Source of the DNA: Chitinophagaceae bacterium IBVUCB2
Lineage (GTDB): Bacteria; Bacteroidota; Bacteroidia; Chitinophagales; Chitinophagaceae
NCBI GenBank assembly: GCA_002127295.1
Contig: NFUV01000002.1
Location: 1,238,618 to 1,302,617, forward strand
Length of the DNA: 64,000 nt
Direction: 5' to 3'
Both the position numbers and the translations under genes were made by a program. The notes below the pieces were generated by a model. That model had not been told where the DNA came from. It saw only the letters and a list, made by a program, of their open reading frames with translations, and did no database searches. Shown one piece after another: positions 54,527 to 63,883 of the stretch (position 1 is its first letter; each line of letters begins with the position of its first letter).

Positions 54527-56272
54527 TCAGAAAACCGGCCCGTATAATTTTATATCTGATTTTTCAAACGCCTTTTTAAACCGGACTAATAGCTTAGTTG
54601 CTTCGGTAGTTTTCTTTTCCGCAGTAGCTGCCTGCCATAATCCAAACAATGCCCAGCCATTTTCATTATTGTTCTGCAGATCTTTTTGTAAAATATTTTT
54701 TGCATCCGCAAATTTACCTGCTTTAATATAAGCATTGCCTAGATATTGTTTTGGGTTCAGCATCCAGTCTCTCGGTTCATTGTATACCATCTTTTCTTCC
54801 GCATCTACAGCTATTTGAAAGAACTTAATCGATGCATCATAATTTTTTTCTTTTAAGGCAATGGTACCTGCTAGAATATTTTCAGCAATAATAGCTCCTT
54901 CGATAGCGGCAGAGAAAGGGGAGAGGGGAATACGCAGAGTGCTATCCTTCATTAAATCCTGCAGTTGCTGCAATTCATTTTTTGCTTCAGCTAAATCAGT
55001 TCGTTGTGTAAATGCCATTCCTTTTCCAAAATGGTAGAGAAGATTCGCATACACCTGTGATTTATCAGGTTGTTGCATATTGAGTAATTCATTCCAATTA
55101 CCAAATCGAACATGTACAAGCACTGGTGTCATATAAACATATTGTAAATAGCTTCCCAATGCGCCGGGTATGGCTAAATAATCGGTCGGAATACTTTTAG
55201 CTGTTTCGTGGGCTGTCGATACTGAATAACCGGAACGACCTGCCAGCATCGCATTATTTGTTTGCATGTGCAGGTTGTGAATGATGTACAGAAATGCATT
55301 ACCTGTTACCGGTTCATACAACGGGATATATTTTTTATAACTGTTTACAGCATTTTCATTTACAGCAACTCCTTTTGCATATTGGCCGGTACGCAAGTAA
55401 ATATGGGAAGGCATATGCACTGTATGCGAAAGACCCGGGGTCAATTTACCTAACCTGTCTGCGCTTGGTAAAGCTTTGGCAGCAAATGGCGACGGCTCCA
55501 TCACATGTATATAATAATGATTAGCACCGGGGTGATTGGGTGTTTTAGCCAACAGTTTTTCCAATACTTCCCGGATCAACGGTGTCCATGGCCTGGGTGT
55601 ACCATCAATCAACCATAAATCCCAGGGATGTTCCAGCATCATTGCATCCGCATACAAAGCTTTTGCATCAGCATGAGTGGGAAATTTTTCATAGCAACGC
55701 TTCATCATTTCTGTATATAGTTTGTTCAGGCTGGCACGGTTGGCATCAGCAGAATCTGCGGTATAACGAACAGCCATTGCATCGATCATTGCATTCTCCA
55801 CATTGCTTGCAGTGCTGGCTAATTGTTTTGCTTTTGCAGTTGCTGCTAATGCTTCCGGCGATGCTGCATAACCCAGGTCATTTATGTTTGGCCCATAGGC
55901 CAATGCCTGTGCCCAGTAAAGCATAGCACAATTGGGGTCAAACTTTGCAGCTTTCTTAAAAGAAGCCATTGCTTCAATGATGTGAAAACTGTAATACATA
56001 TTAATGCCCTGGTTAAAATAAAACTGGGCACTATCATTAGTGGTGCTGATTTTCCATTTGTAATTTCCTGCACCGGGCATAGGTGGAATGTCTGTTTCTT
56101 CAAGCCATTCTTTCAACTCATCCCAATCAGGGCTGCAGCCAATTGTTTTTAAACGTTTGTAATCAGGACTTGCGGCGAGGTAAACTTTTTCTTTAGTGGA
56201 ACTTTTAATACTAAAAGCTAGTAGGGCCGTGGCAAATGCCAGCACGGTCAGTAATAGAAAACTGAACTTCAT
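54527..56272 (-). CDS. Exported TPR protein
   Basis: The 581-residue protein starts at 56272 with a signal peptide (MKFSFLLLTVLAFATALLAF). It contains TPR-like helical repeats (QFYFNQGINMYYSFHIIEAM; AMLYWAQALAYGPNINDLGY; PSHIYLRTGQYAKGVAVNEN; KQYLGNAYIKAGKFADAKNI). It probably mediates protein contacts in the periplasm or as an outer-membrane associate. The central HPGANHYYIHVMEPSP segment has His residues that might bind metal. The leader is TTAAACC-N7-ATG. No specific function was recognised. Confidence 0.8.
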   Translation of the reverse strand: MKFSFLLLTVLAFATALLAFSIKSSTKEKVYLAASPDYKRLKTIGCSPDWDELKEWLEETDIPPMPGAGNYKWKISTTNDSAQFYFNQGINMYYSFHIIEAMASFKKAAKFDPNCAMLYWAQALAYGPNINDLGYAASPEALAATAKAKQLASTASNVENAMIDAMAVRYTADSADANRASLNKLYTEMMKRCYEKFPTHADAKALYADAMMLEHPWDLWLIDGTPRPWTPLIREVLEKLLAKTPNHPGANHYYIHVMEPSPFAAKALPSADRLGKLTPGLSHTVHMPSHIYLRTGQYAKGVAVNENAVNSYKKYIPLYEPVTGNAFLYIIHNLHMQTNNAMLAGRSGYSVSTAHETAKSIPTDYLAIPGALGSYLQYVYMTPVLVHVRFGNWNELLNMQQPDKSQVYANLLYHFGKGMAFTQRTDLAEAKNELQQLQDLMKDSTLRIPLSPFSAAIEGAIIAENILAGTIALKEKNYDASIKFFQIAVDAEEKMVYNEPRDWMLNPKQYLGNAYIKAGKFADAKNILQKDLQNNNENGWALFGLWQAATAEKKTTEATKLLVRFKKAFEKSDIKLYGPVF

Positions 56273-56464
56273 GGTTGTTGGTTTAAGGGAGCGAAAAGTA
56301 CAGAAATATTTAAAACCAACTGTAAAAGGCAAGACCAGTGCTGTACTTTTTGAAAATTTTAACCACCATGTAATGAAAGAAAAAAAGGATAAGACATTGT
56401 GAATCACAGTGTCATTTACGACTACCTGCTTATAAATTTTTTATGGAAAATGACGGTAAGAAAA

Positions 56465-58447
56465 TTATTTATTCTCCAATTCCATTATCCGTTCAAAAAC
56501 TTTTTCGTACTCAGTATTCAGACCCGTTAATTCATCAGCCGCTTTTTTAAAAGACTTTTCAGCTTCCATGAATTTTATTTTATCAGAATAAATAGCAGGG
56601 TCAATTAAGGAAGCTTCTAATTCAGATTTTTTTGCATTCAACTTGGCAATTTGTTCTTCCAGCTGTTGAAATTGCTTCTGCACTTTCTGCAATTCTTTTT
56701 TTGCATCTTTATCTATCGCCGTATTCACTACCGGCTTTACAACAACTGGTGCAGCCTTAACCGGCTCATTTGACTTTTGATTTTTGGCTTTTGATTTTTG
56801 ATTTTCTCCTCCCGCCTCAGCTTTCTTCCTGTCAGCTTCCTGCTTGGCCATGCGTTCTTTCCAGGCTACCCATTCTTCGTATCCGCCTTTAAATTCTTTT
56901 ATCTCATGATCTACAATTTCCCAGATCTTATTGGCGGTTTTAGAAACAAAATATCGGTCGTGACTTACCAGGATAATACTGCCTTCATATTTCGTCAATG
57001 CATCGATCAGCAGATCGCAGCTGTGCATATCCAAGTGGTTCGTAGGTTCATCGAGCATTAAGAAATTGGCTTTGCTCACAATTACTTTTGCCAACGCAAC
57101 TCTTGCTTTTTCACCACCACTCAATATTTTAATTTTCTTATCCGCATCATCACCACTAAATAAAAAGCAACCTAACAGGCCACGCAGTTCCAATTCATTC
57201 ATCTGGCTGCCACATTCTTTCATCTCATCAAGAATGGTATTATTTACATTCAAGGCTTCCAGCTGGTGCTGTGCATAAAAACTTTCTTCTACATTATGTC
57301 CCCATTTGCGTTCGCCCACACTAAAACTTTCTACACCGGCAATGATACGCAGCAGGGTCGATTTACCTTTTCCGTTTGCACCGATCAAGGCGATCTTATC
57401 GCCCCGGTCAATTTCAATGGAAGAGTTTTCAATAATTACATTATCACCAAATGCTTTTGAAACATTATTTAATTCAACCAGCACTTTGCCCGGTGTTTTA
57501 TCCACCCTGAAGTTGATACGGATATTCGGTCGTTCAATTTCTGCATCTTCAATCCTTTCCAACTTGTCCAATTTCTTCATGATGCTTTGCGCCATGGCTG
57601 CTTTACTTGCTTTAGCTCTAAAGCGTTCTACCAATCGTTCATTCTGGCGGATATAATCCTGCTGATTTTCGTAGGCCTTCTGCTGCATTTCTACACGAAT
57701 GGCTTTTTCCTTTTCGTAGTAATCATAATTGCCATTGTAAATATGCAATTGCTGCTGGTAAACTTCCACAATTTTCGTAACCATGCGGTTCAGGAAATAT
57801 TTATCGTGGCTGACGATCACAACCGAACCCTGGTAATGCAATAAATATTTTTCCAGCCATTCAATGGAGGGAAGATCAAGGTGGTTAGTAGGTTCATCCA
57901 TCAATAAAAGGTCTGGTTGCTGCAAGATCATCTTTGCCAGCAATACCCTCATTCTCCAACCTCCGCTAAATTCTTTGTAGGGCCTGTTTAGATCGGCATT
58001 CGCAAAACCAAGTCCCTGTAATACTTCTTCGGTCTGGTGATGGATATTATATCCGCCGAGTGTTTCTAACTCATGCAGTTTATCGCTATACTCATGCAAT
58101 GTTTTTTCATCGCCTGTTTTTTCCAGTTCGATGCCGAGGGCTTCAATTTCTTTTTCCAGTTGTAACACTTTTTCAAAAGCAGAGAGTGCCACTTGCAGGA
58201 TGGAATCGTTGGTATCAAAACTCAACAGGTCCTGGTGCAGGTAACCAACAGAAGTGGTCCGGCTTCTTTCCACACTGCCGGCAGATGGCTGGTATTCACC
58301 CACCAATAATTTCAGCAGGGTTGACTTCCCGGTTCCGTTATACCCGATAAGGCCAATACGTTCGCCCGGTTGAATATGCCAGGTGGCTTCTTCAACAATT
58401 GCCCTTGCACCAAATTCGAAAGTCACATTTTGTAATCCTGCCAGCAT
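56465..58447 (-). CDS. ABC-F family ATPase
   Basis: The 660-residue soluble protein has two ABC domains without membrane segments. Domain 1 shows GYNGTGKSTLLKLL, FSGGWRMRVLLAK and LLMDEPTNHLDLPS. Domain 2 shows GANGKGKSTLLRII, LSGGEKARVALAK and LMLDEPTNHLDMHS. A Lys/Glu-rich coiled coil (KELQKVQKQFQQLEEQIAKL) forms the C-terminus. ABC-F proteins act on ribosomes in translation or antibiotic resistance. The class resembles Uup/YheS; subclass was not decided. The start at 58447 drops a non-conserved 10-residue extension. Confidence 0.95.
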   Translation of the reverse strand: MLAGLQNVTFEFGARAIVEEATWHIQPGERIGLIGYNGTGKSTLLKLLVGEYQPSAGSVERSRTTSVGYLHQDLLSFDTNDSILQVALSAFEKVLQLEKEIEALGIELEKTGDEKTLHEYSDKLHELETLGGYNIHHQTEEVLQGLGFANADLNRPYKEFSGGWRMRVLLAKMILQQPDLLLMDEPTNHLDLPSIEWLEKYLLHYQGSVVIVSHDKYFLNRMVTKIVEVYQQQLHIYNGNYDYYEKEKAIRVEMQQKAYENQQDYIRQNERLVERFRAKASKAAMAQSIMKKLDKLERIEDAEIERPNIRINFRVDKTPGKVLVELNNVSKAFGDNVIIENSSIEIDRGDKIALIGANGKGKSTLLRIIAGVESFSVGERKWGHNVEESFYAQHQLEALNVNNTILDEMKECGSQMNELELRGLLGCFLFSGDDADKKIKILSGGEKARVALAKVIVSKANFLMLDEPTNHLDMHSCDLLIDALTKYEGSIILVSHDRYFVSKTANKIWEIVDHEIKEFKGGYEEWVAWKERMAKQEADRKKAEAGGENQKSKAKNQKSNEPVKAAPVVVKPVVNTAIDKDAKKELQKVQKQFQQLEEQIAKLNAKKSELEASLIDPAIYSDKIKFMEAEKSFKKAADELTGLNTEYEKVFERIMELENK

Positions 58448-58641
58448 AATAGTTAAATGAGGCGCAAATTTAACCACTGATTACACAGAAACAGGATTTT
58501 TTTTGTTTAATATTCTCCAATAAAACAGGTTTTACCATATCTGAAAATGATTAACAGTAATTATCCGGCTCCGGGCAGTGTGAAGAAATTCTAAATCTTC
58601 GGGAAATCATGGAAATCACTACTAATCCTATATTCCGTGGT

Positions 58642-58649
58642 TATCTTTG
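58642..58649 (+). promoter_or_regulatory. Promoter -7 box TATCTTTG
   Basis: An exact TAnnTTTG match ending 21 bases before the ATG at 58671. It overlaps the alternative TTG at 58647 and so rules that start out. Confidence 0.6.
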
Positions 58650-58670
58650 AGCAAATTTTTAAGTACCTGC

Positions 58671-59378
58671 ATGCAAAAGGTAATAGACATCCTCGGCATT
58701 GTGTTACCTGCCCTTATCATCATTCTTGGAATTATCAGGGTATTTGTACAAAAAACAAAAGGAGTAAATGGCCTCACTATGCTTTTTGCCATTCTCTTGT
58801 TATTGGTGGGACTGACGAGGTATTTTGTGTATCCCGGAAACAACCGTTCAAAAGATAATGAGCCCAAACCATTGCCATTGGCAGTAAGCAAACACAGCAA
58901 TGCATTCAACCAGTCCTTACAGCAGGTGCTTGAAAAATATTATGAATTGACAGCCGCTTTTACAAAAGCCGATACGGCTGCCATTGATCAATCAGCTGCA
59001 ACATTAAAAATAGCGTTGGATAGTTTTAAGATTGATGAACTGAATGTGGATACACTTATTTATCAGACAGCATTACAACCTTATCAAAATGCAAAAGCAG
59101 CGATAACATCTATCATAGCCGGTGCATCCATTGCTGAAAAAAGAACTTCGTTCAATATTTTATCCAACGAACTCTTTACTTTATTAAGCACTGCCCGTTA
59201 TGACCTTGCAAAATTATATTGGCAGGAGTGCGGCACTGCATTTGGGGACGATGCCCCTCCGGGTAATTGGATCAGCCCGGTAGAAAAATCAGCCAATCCA
59301 TATACAGGTAAGGACGATTGTGCAGAAATAAAAACAAGTATAAATTTTGTAGCAGCCGATACAACCAAAAAACTTTAA
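58671..59378 (+). CDS. Membrane-anchored DUF3347 protein
   Basis: The 235-residue protein has two N-terminal transmembrane helices (VIDILGIVLPALIIILGIIR and LTMLFAILLLLVGLTRYF) and then a DUF3347-like domain (LEKYYELTAAFTKADTAAID; LYWQECGTAFGDDAPPGNW; NPYTGKDDCAEI). DUF3347 occurs at the end of CusB-like heavy-metal efflux proteins, where Met/Cys residues bind copper. Here two Cys residues remain. The TonB receptor gene follows after 15 bases, so they are co-transcribed. A promoter position and a clean N-terminus support the ATG at 58671. Confidence 0.78.
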   Translation: MQKVIDILGIVLPALIIILGIIRVFVQKTKGVNGLTMLFAILLLLVGLTRYFVYPGNNRSKDNEPKPLPLAVSKHSNAFNQSLQQVLEKYYELTAAFTKADTAAIDQSAATLKIALDSFKIDELNVDTLIYQTALQPYQNAKAAITSIIAGASIAEKRTSFNILSNELFTLLSTARYDLAKLYWQECGTAFGDDAPPGNWISPVEKSANPYTGKDDCAEIKTSINFVAADTTKKL

Positions 59379-59393
59379 GATTGTTAATCCCTC

Positions 59394-61763
59394 ATGCGTA
59401 AGATAACCAGTGTAGTCATCCTTATTCTTCTCACTAATATTGTTTTTTCGCAAAATGCCGATAAGGCAGCCCGGTTCTCCATAAATGGTTATGTAAAAGA
59501 TAGTCTCTCTGGTGAATCCATCATTGGTGCTACCATCGCAGTCAACGGGCAATCAAAAGGAGTCACCAGCAATCAATACGGTTTTTATTCGATCACACTG
59601 GATGAAGGAACATACACTCTCACCGTATCACATATAACCTATATCGGCAAATCAATTACTGTTGAATTAAAAAACGATCAATCTTTCAATTTTGATTTAT
59701 TGTCTAAATCAGATGCCATTGCCGAAGTAGTAGTGTACAGTAAACGAAGAGATGCCAATGTAAAAAATGCACAGATGGGCCGGATAGAACTTACCATGAA
59801 CCAGGTAAAGAATATTCCGGCTTTTATGGGAGAAATAGATCTGCTGAAAGCATTACAACTATTACCCGGTGTTAGAAATGCAGGTGAAGGGAATGCCGGT
59901 TTTTTTGTTCGTGGTGGCGGGCCCGATCAAAACCTCATCATATTGGATGATGCAGTAGTGTACAATCCCGGTCACTTGTTTGGTTTCTTTTCGGTATTTA
60001 ATTCTGATGCTATTAAAAATGTATCGCTGATAAAAGGTGGTATGCCTGCTCAATATGGCGGACGATTATCGTCTGTGGTGGATGTAACCATGAAGGATGG
60101 TAACATCAACAAATTTCAAATGGAAGGCGGCATTGGTGTTATAGCTTCCCGTTTCTCTATACAGGGGCCGATAAAGAAAAACAAAGCCTCTTTTATTTTA
60201 TCAGCCCGTCGCACTTATGTAGATGCATTGGCAAAACCCTTTATTAAAAAAAGCAGCGATGCCTATGGCTCCGGCTATTATTTCTATGATATGAATGCAA
60301 AAGTGAATTATCGCTTTTCCGAAAAAGACCGCTTGTACATCAGCGGCTATTTTGGCAGAGATGTGTTTGATTTTGCAAGTGCCAAGCGAACGTTCAAAAC
60401 CAATATTCCCTGGGGTAATTCCACCGCCACCGTTCGCTGGAACCATGTATTCAATCGCCGTCTTTTTTCCAACACTACTTTAGTGTACAACGATTACAAA
60501 TTCAAATTTTCGGCAGCACAGGAAAATTTTGAGATAGGTCTTTCTTCCGGTATTAAAGACGGAACTTTTAAAACTGATTTTGATTATTATCCCTTACCCA
60601 ATCACAAACTAAAGTTTGGTGGGTTGGTTACTTATCACAAATTCATTCCCAATGTGGTATCGGGCCGGCAAGATTCCATTGTATTTACACCCAACAACGA
60701 AGGCAATAAGTATGCAGCAGAAACCGCTGTTTATGTGCAGGATGATTGGGAAATAGGAGAGAAGTGGAAAGTAAACTATGGACTTCGCTTCAGCAGCTTT
60801 ACCCAAATAGGGCCATATAAAAAATATATAAAAGATGCCGATGGTAATAAATTAGACAGCACCTCTTACAAAAGTTTTGAACCAGTAAAAACATACGGAG
60901 GGTTGGAGCCCCGCATCACTGTTCGCTATGCTATTAACGATGAAACGTCCATTAAAGCGGCCGTTACACGGAATTACCAGTACATACACCTGGTAAGTAA
61001 TTCTGGTAATACATTGCCAACCGATCTGTGGGTGCCGAGTACTTATTTGGTAAAGCCGCAAATAAGCTGGCTCTATGCAGCAGGGTTATTTAAAAATTTT
61101 GCCGACAATAAATATGAAACCTCGCTGGAAGTATATTATAAGGACATGCAGAACCAGGTAGATTATAAAGAAGGCTACACTCCATCTCTCGCCGACCCCG
61201 AAGATGAATTTGTATTCGGCAAAGGCTGGAGCTATGGTGCAGAGTTGCTAGTTAATAAAACCAAAGGACAATTCACCGGTTGGGTAGGGTACACCCTGTC
61301 ATGGACATGGAGAAAATTTCCACAATTAAACGATGGCGAAAAATTTCCCACCAAGTACGATCGTCGTCATGATATTTCTGTCGTCGCTAATTATGAAGCC
61401 AATAAAAAATGGAAGTTCGGGGCCGTGTTTGTATATGGCACCGGTAATGCCATTACTTTACCCGAACGTTTTTATATTATCAATGGAGTGTTAACGCAGG
61501 AGTACAGCAAGCTCAATCAATACCGGATGAAGGCCTATCATCGTATCGATCTCTCTGCCACCCTTACACCCACTCCCAAAAAAACAAAACGGGTCAGCAG
61601 CTATTGGGTCTTCAGTATTTACAATGTGTACAGTCGTCTCAATCCTTATTTCATTTATTTCGACCAGAACGGAAGCCCCGCCACCGGCGATTTAAAAATT
61701 GAAACAAGACAAGTATCATTATTCCCGATACTGCCGGCAGTGACGTGGAATTTTAAGTTTTGA
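59394..61763 (+). CDS. TonB-dependent outer-membrane receptor
   Basis: The 789-residue protein has a signal peptide (MRKITSVVILILLTNIVFSQ). A carboxypeptidase-like regulatory domain follows (FSINGYVKDSLSGESIIGAT ..., residues 27-110), then a plug with QLLPGVRNAGEGNAGFFVRG near 155-175, and a 22-strand-type barrel ending in an aromatic strand (SLFPILPAVTWNFKF). It lacks the SusC signature of polysaccharide receptors and has no SusD gene beside it, so small-molecule or metal uptake is likely. It lies downstream of the DUF3347 gene in one unit. Confidence 0.93.
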   Translation: MRKITSVVILILLTNIVFSQNADKAARFSINGYVKDSLSGESIIGATIAVNGQSKGVTSNQYGFYSITLDEGTYTLTVSHITYIGKSITVELKNDQSFNFDLLSKSDAIAEVVVYSKRRDANVKNAQMGRIELTMNQVKNIPAFMGEIDLLKALQLLPGVRNAGEGNAGFFVRGGGPDQNLIILDDAVVYNPGHLFGFFSVFNSDAIKNVSLIKGGMPAQYGGRLSSVVDVTMKDGNINKFQMEGGIGVIASRFSIQGPIKKNKASFILSARRTYVDALAKPFIKKSSDAYGSGYYFYDMNAKVNYRFSEKDRLYISGYFGRDVFDFASAKRTFKTNIPWGNSTATVRWNHVFNRRLFSNTTLVYNDYKFKFSAAQENFEIGLSSGIKDGTFKTDFDYYPLPNHKLKFGGLVTYHKFIPNVVSGRQDSIVFTPNNEGNKYAAETAVYVQDDWEIGEKWKVNYGLRFSSFTQIGPYKKYIKDADGNKLDSTSYKSFEPVKTYGGLEPRITVRYAINDETSIKAAVTRNYQYIHLVSNSGNTLPTDLWVPSTYLVKPQISWLYAAGLFKNFADNKYETSLEVYYKDMQNQVDYKEGYTPSLADPEDEFVFGKGWSYGAELLVNKTKGQFTGWVGYTLSWTWRKFPQLNDGEKFPTKYDRRHDISVVANYEANKKWKFGAVFVYGTGNAITLPERFYIINGVLTQEYSKLNQYRMKAYHRIDLSATLTPTPKKTKRVSSYWVFSIYNVYSRLNPYFIYFDQNGSPATGDLKIETRQVSLFPILPAVTWNFKF

Positions 61764-61948
61764 TTTTTAAGGGACGAGCTGCATTACTACTATCATCGTT
61801 GGTTGTGTCACTCACTTCATCGTTCGGTAATTCTGTTCAGCATTTGCGAAGCTTCCGCAACTTTCCGAACATTCACTTATGCGGAGTCTAAAGCCCCTCC
61901 TTCGGAGGGGTTGGGGAGGCCACTCATTCGAAGAGTGTGGGGAGGCCA
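61764..61948. repeat. Interspersed-type intergenic repeat with tandem hairpins
   Basis: The spacer contains CCCCTCC (61894-61900) and GGAGGGG (61904-61910), a 7-bp stem. The 11-base unit TGGGGAGGCCA follows twice (61912-61922 and 61938-61948), 26 bases apart. Between the copies is a second stem, CACTC (61921-61925) with GAGTG (61933-61937). The remaining text, with several CGTTCGG- and CGAAGC-like short motifs, has the look of a repeat family seen at many intergenic sites. No coding frame is present. Confidence 0.6.
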
Positions 61949-62113
61949 TTATCTCAACATAAAATAATAAATAGCACCCCATACCGCAATAAAGAATAAT
62001 CCGGGGTATAAAAAAGATTTGAACTTCTTCATATCTTTTTTAATAAGTAAAAGATATAAAACATAAACAATAAATACGGCTATAAGTCCAAGGGCAATGT
62101 AAGGGTATGTCAT
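61949..62113 (-). CDS. Small membrane protein, 54 residues
   Basis: The minus-strand frame encodes MTYPYIALGLIAVFIVYVLY, then LLLIKKDMKKFKSFLYPGLF and FIAVWGAIYYFMLR. Two hydrophobic helices are joined by a basic loop. The ORF is too regular in its hydrophobic pattern to be noise, but it is short. The stop codon sits exactly next to the repeat unit at 61938-61948. No family was recognised. Confidence 0.5.
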   Translation of the reverse strand: MTYPYIALGLIAVFIVYVLYLLLIKKDMKKFKSFLYPGLFFIAVWGAIYYFMLR

Positions 62114-62394
62114 AATTAAATGCTTTCGTTGCTCAGTTGTTTTGATCGTTGCTTTGTACAGAAATGCGGTTTTCTATATTCTCAAACCCAAAGTAATAAA
62201 GATATTGAAAATAGTGAGTTCCGCTGGATGAATTGAATCAGTATTCCCCCTTGGTACATCCGGTTTGCTTATTTACCGGGTTAACAAATATATTTTCCTC
62301 TTCATATCTTTACGCAGCAACAATTCCGGCCAATGTAACAATGAATATTGCTACATCAGCCAGCCCTAATGTTAACCCTAAAAAAACCTACAGC
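62114..62394. other. Spacer before small exported protein gene
   Basis: No gene was recognised. A TATCTTTA box (62305-62312) is a near match to the -7 consensus. The frame of the next gene stays open back to 62233, but that part lacks a clear protein character. Confidence 0.4.
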
Positions 62395-63018
62395 ATGAAA
62401 CGGCTTCTTGTATTTATTAGTTCGCTAACCCTTTTTTTCTCTATTACAAATGCCATGGATGTTCCGGGCTATATTGTAAAAAATACCAACGACACCATCA
62501 GGGGGCAAATAGTTTATATGCCGCCAAAAGCAAAAGGCAAGAACGGAATTTATGAGATAGATACCTCTATGACATGGAAAGTAAAATTTATAGCGCAGGA
62601 CGGACGAAAGGAAAATTACAAACCCAAAGAAATTAAAGGTTTCGGTTTTCAACTAAACAATACCTGGCATAATTATATCACCGTAACGCCGCAACAGGGA
62701 ATAGCAGGGCTTGGTAAATATGAGTTTTTCGGCCGGCGGGTCATCGACGGAGAAATTAAAGGATATATTGGAACCACGGGGTTAGAATATTTTGTTATCG
62801 ATGAAGATAAAATATATGACTGGTGGTTTGAAACAAACGGAAAAGGACTTAACGGGTTTATCTACGATCTTTTTTCAACCAAAAAAAAGAAGCTTACCCA
62901 GGAATTAAAATATTTCTTTCAAATGGAAGATGAATTTCTCGAAACCATTCCCGAAAAAATAGAAAAAGAACGGGTTTATAAAATTATCAGACTTTATAAT
63001 GACTGGAAAAAAAAGTAA
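62395..63018 (+). CDS. Exported hypothetical protein
   Basis: The 207-residue protein has a signal peptide (MKRLLVFISSLTLFFSITNA), which fixes the start at ATG 62395. An AAAAACC leader 6 bases before it agrees. The mature part shows VPGYIVKNTNDTIRGQIVYM, YKPKEIKGFGFQLNN, GKYEFFGRRVIDGEIKGYIG and a helical, Lys/Glu-rich end. This pattern occurs in several Bacteroidota exported proteins with unknown role. Confidence 0.65.
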   Translation: MKRLLVFISSLTLFFSITNAMDVPGYIVKNTNDTIRGQIVYMPPKAKGKNGIYEIDTSMTWKVKFIAQDGRKENYKPKEIKGFGFQLNNTWHNYITVTPQQGIAGLGKYEFFGRRVIDGEIKGYIGTTGLEYFVIDEDKIYDWWFETNGKGLNGFIYDLFSTKKKKLTQELKYFFQMEDEFLETIPEKIEKERVYKIIRLYNDWKKK

Positions 63019-63302
63019 TCGTTATAACTCTTTCTGCTAAAGGACTGGTTGGGCGGCATTAAATAACAACATGTAAGGAGTCGCTGAGAAAAAATTAATC
63101 ACTCTTGTACTTTCTGTTCGCTACTCGACATTTCAAAGCTGCCAATTTTTAATTTTTAGCCTAAGGCAGACTACAAGGATGTGTGCGGATTGTCCTAACG
63201 ACAATATAAAATGTATACTATCAAAATATTGATTTACAATAGTTGCTTTTCTTGGATGAGCACATCTTATATCATAAATTTACTTGTTAGCAAACATACT
63301 AA
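63019..63302. other. Spacer before lipoprotein gene
   Basis: No gene was seen. The spacer contains TTGTC-CTAAC-GACAA (63189-63203), which is a small hairpin, and ends with TGTTAGCAAAC (63285-63295), one arm of the inverted repeat that bounds the next gene. Confidence 0.4.
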
Positions 63303-63883
63303 ATGAAGACCCTACATATATTGACAATAGGACTTTTCACTTTGCTCCTTTCTTGTGGGAAGGTAGGTTCTTCAAAAATTGAATTTGACGGAAAGACATT
63401 TGAGCTTCCTATTGATGTTAAAACAGCAAAGGAAAAACTAGGACTTCAATATGGATATTATTCTGGATTTTTCAAAGGCAACGTTAACGACAAATCTATA
63501 GAAACTCAACTTGAGGACTATCCACTGTTTATGGGCAGTGACAATGACAAAGAGGAAAGTTATTACGATAATTATATTGTAGGAGTAACATTTTTCAATG
63601 AGAGCAAAACAATTGAACAAGTCAAAAACGACTTTGAAAAGCAATATAACAAAACATTCAAGACAGAAATTCAAGACTTTGGTGTAACAAGAACATTGCC
63701 TCCGTTTAATATGACTTACCATTATATCATAACAGACGACGAGCTGTTTGTCGCACTAAAGGAAATTGAACGGAAGCCTGATAAAAAGAAATATATTTCA
63801 ATTTCATTTTACAAAGGAGTCTCAAAAAATGAACTTGGAAAATACTTGGAATATGTATACTAACAAAAGTACGTTTGCTAACA
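63285..63883. repeat. Inverted repeat bounding a single gene
   Basis: TGTTAGCAAAC (63285-63295) ends 7 bases before the start codon of the lipoprotein gene. Its exact reverse complement GTTTGCTAACA (63873-63883) begins 9 bases after the stop codon. Both copies are 11 bases and perfect. Confidence 0.6.
63303..63863 (+). CDS. Hypothetical lipoprotein, cassette-like
   Basis: The 186-residue protein has a lipobox LLSC (Cys at residue 18) after MKTLHILTIGLFTLL. The mature part is soluble and rich in Lys, Tyr and Phe (FEKQYNKTFKTEIQDFGVTR; IERKPDKKKYISISFYKG). No domain was recognised. It is AT-rich compared with its neighbours and lies between inverted 11-base sequences. This fits a recently acquired gene; the match to an integron-type cassette is weak. 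Confidence 0.65.
   Translation: MKTLHILTIGLFTLLLSCGKVGSSKIEFDGKTFELPIDVKTAKEKLGLQYGYYSGFFKGNVNDKSIETQLEDYPLFMGSDNDKEESYYDNYIVGVTFFNESKTIEQVKNDFEKQYNKTFKTEIQDFGVTRTLPPFNMTYHYIITDDELFVALKEIERKPDKKKYISISFYKGVSKNELGKYLEYVY

Noticed and set aside
56752..56810. Short direct repeats (TTTTGATTTTTGGCTTTTGA-like) inside the ABC-F gene
   Set aside because: They encode the low-complexity Lys/Ser/Gln linker before the C-terminal coiled coil and need no other explanation.
63191..63292. True integron attC site
   Set aside because: The two core sites deviate from RYYYAAC and GTTRRRY and no integrase gene is in the window. It is kept only as a cassette-like hypothesis.
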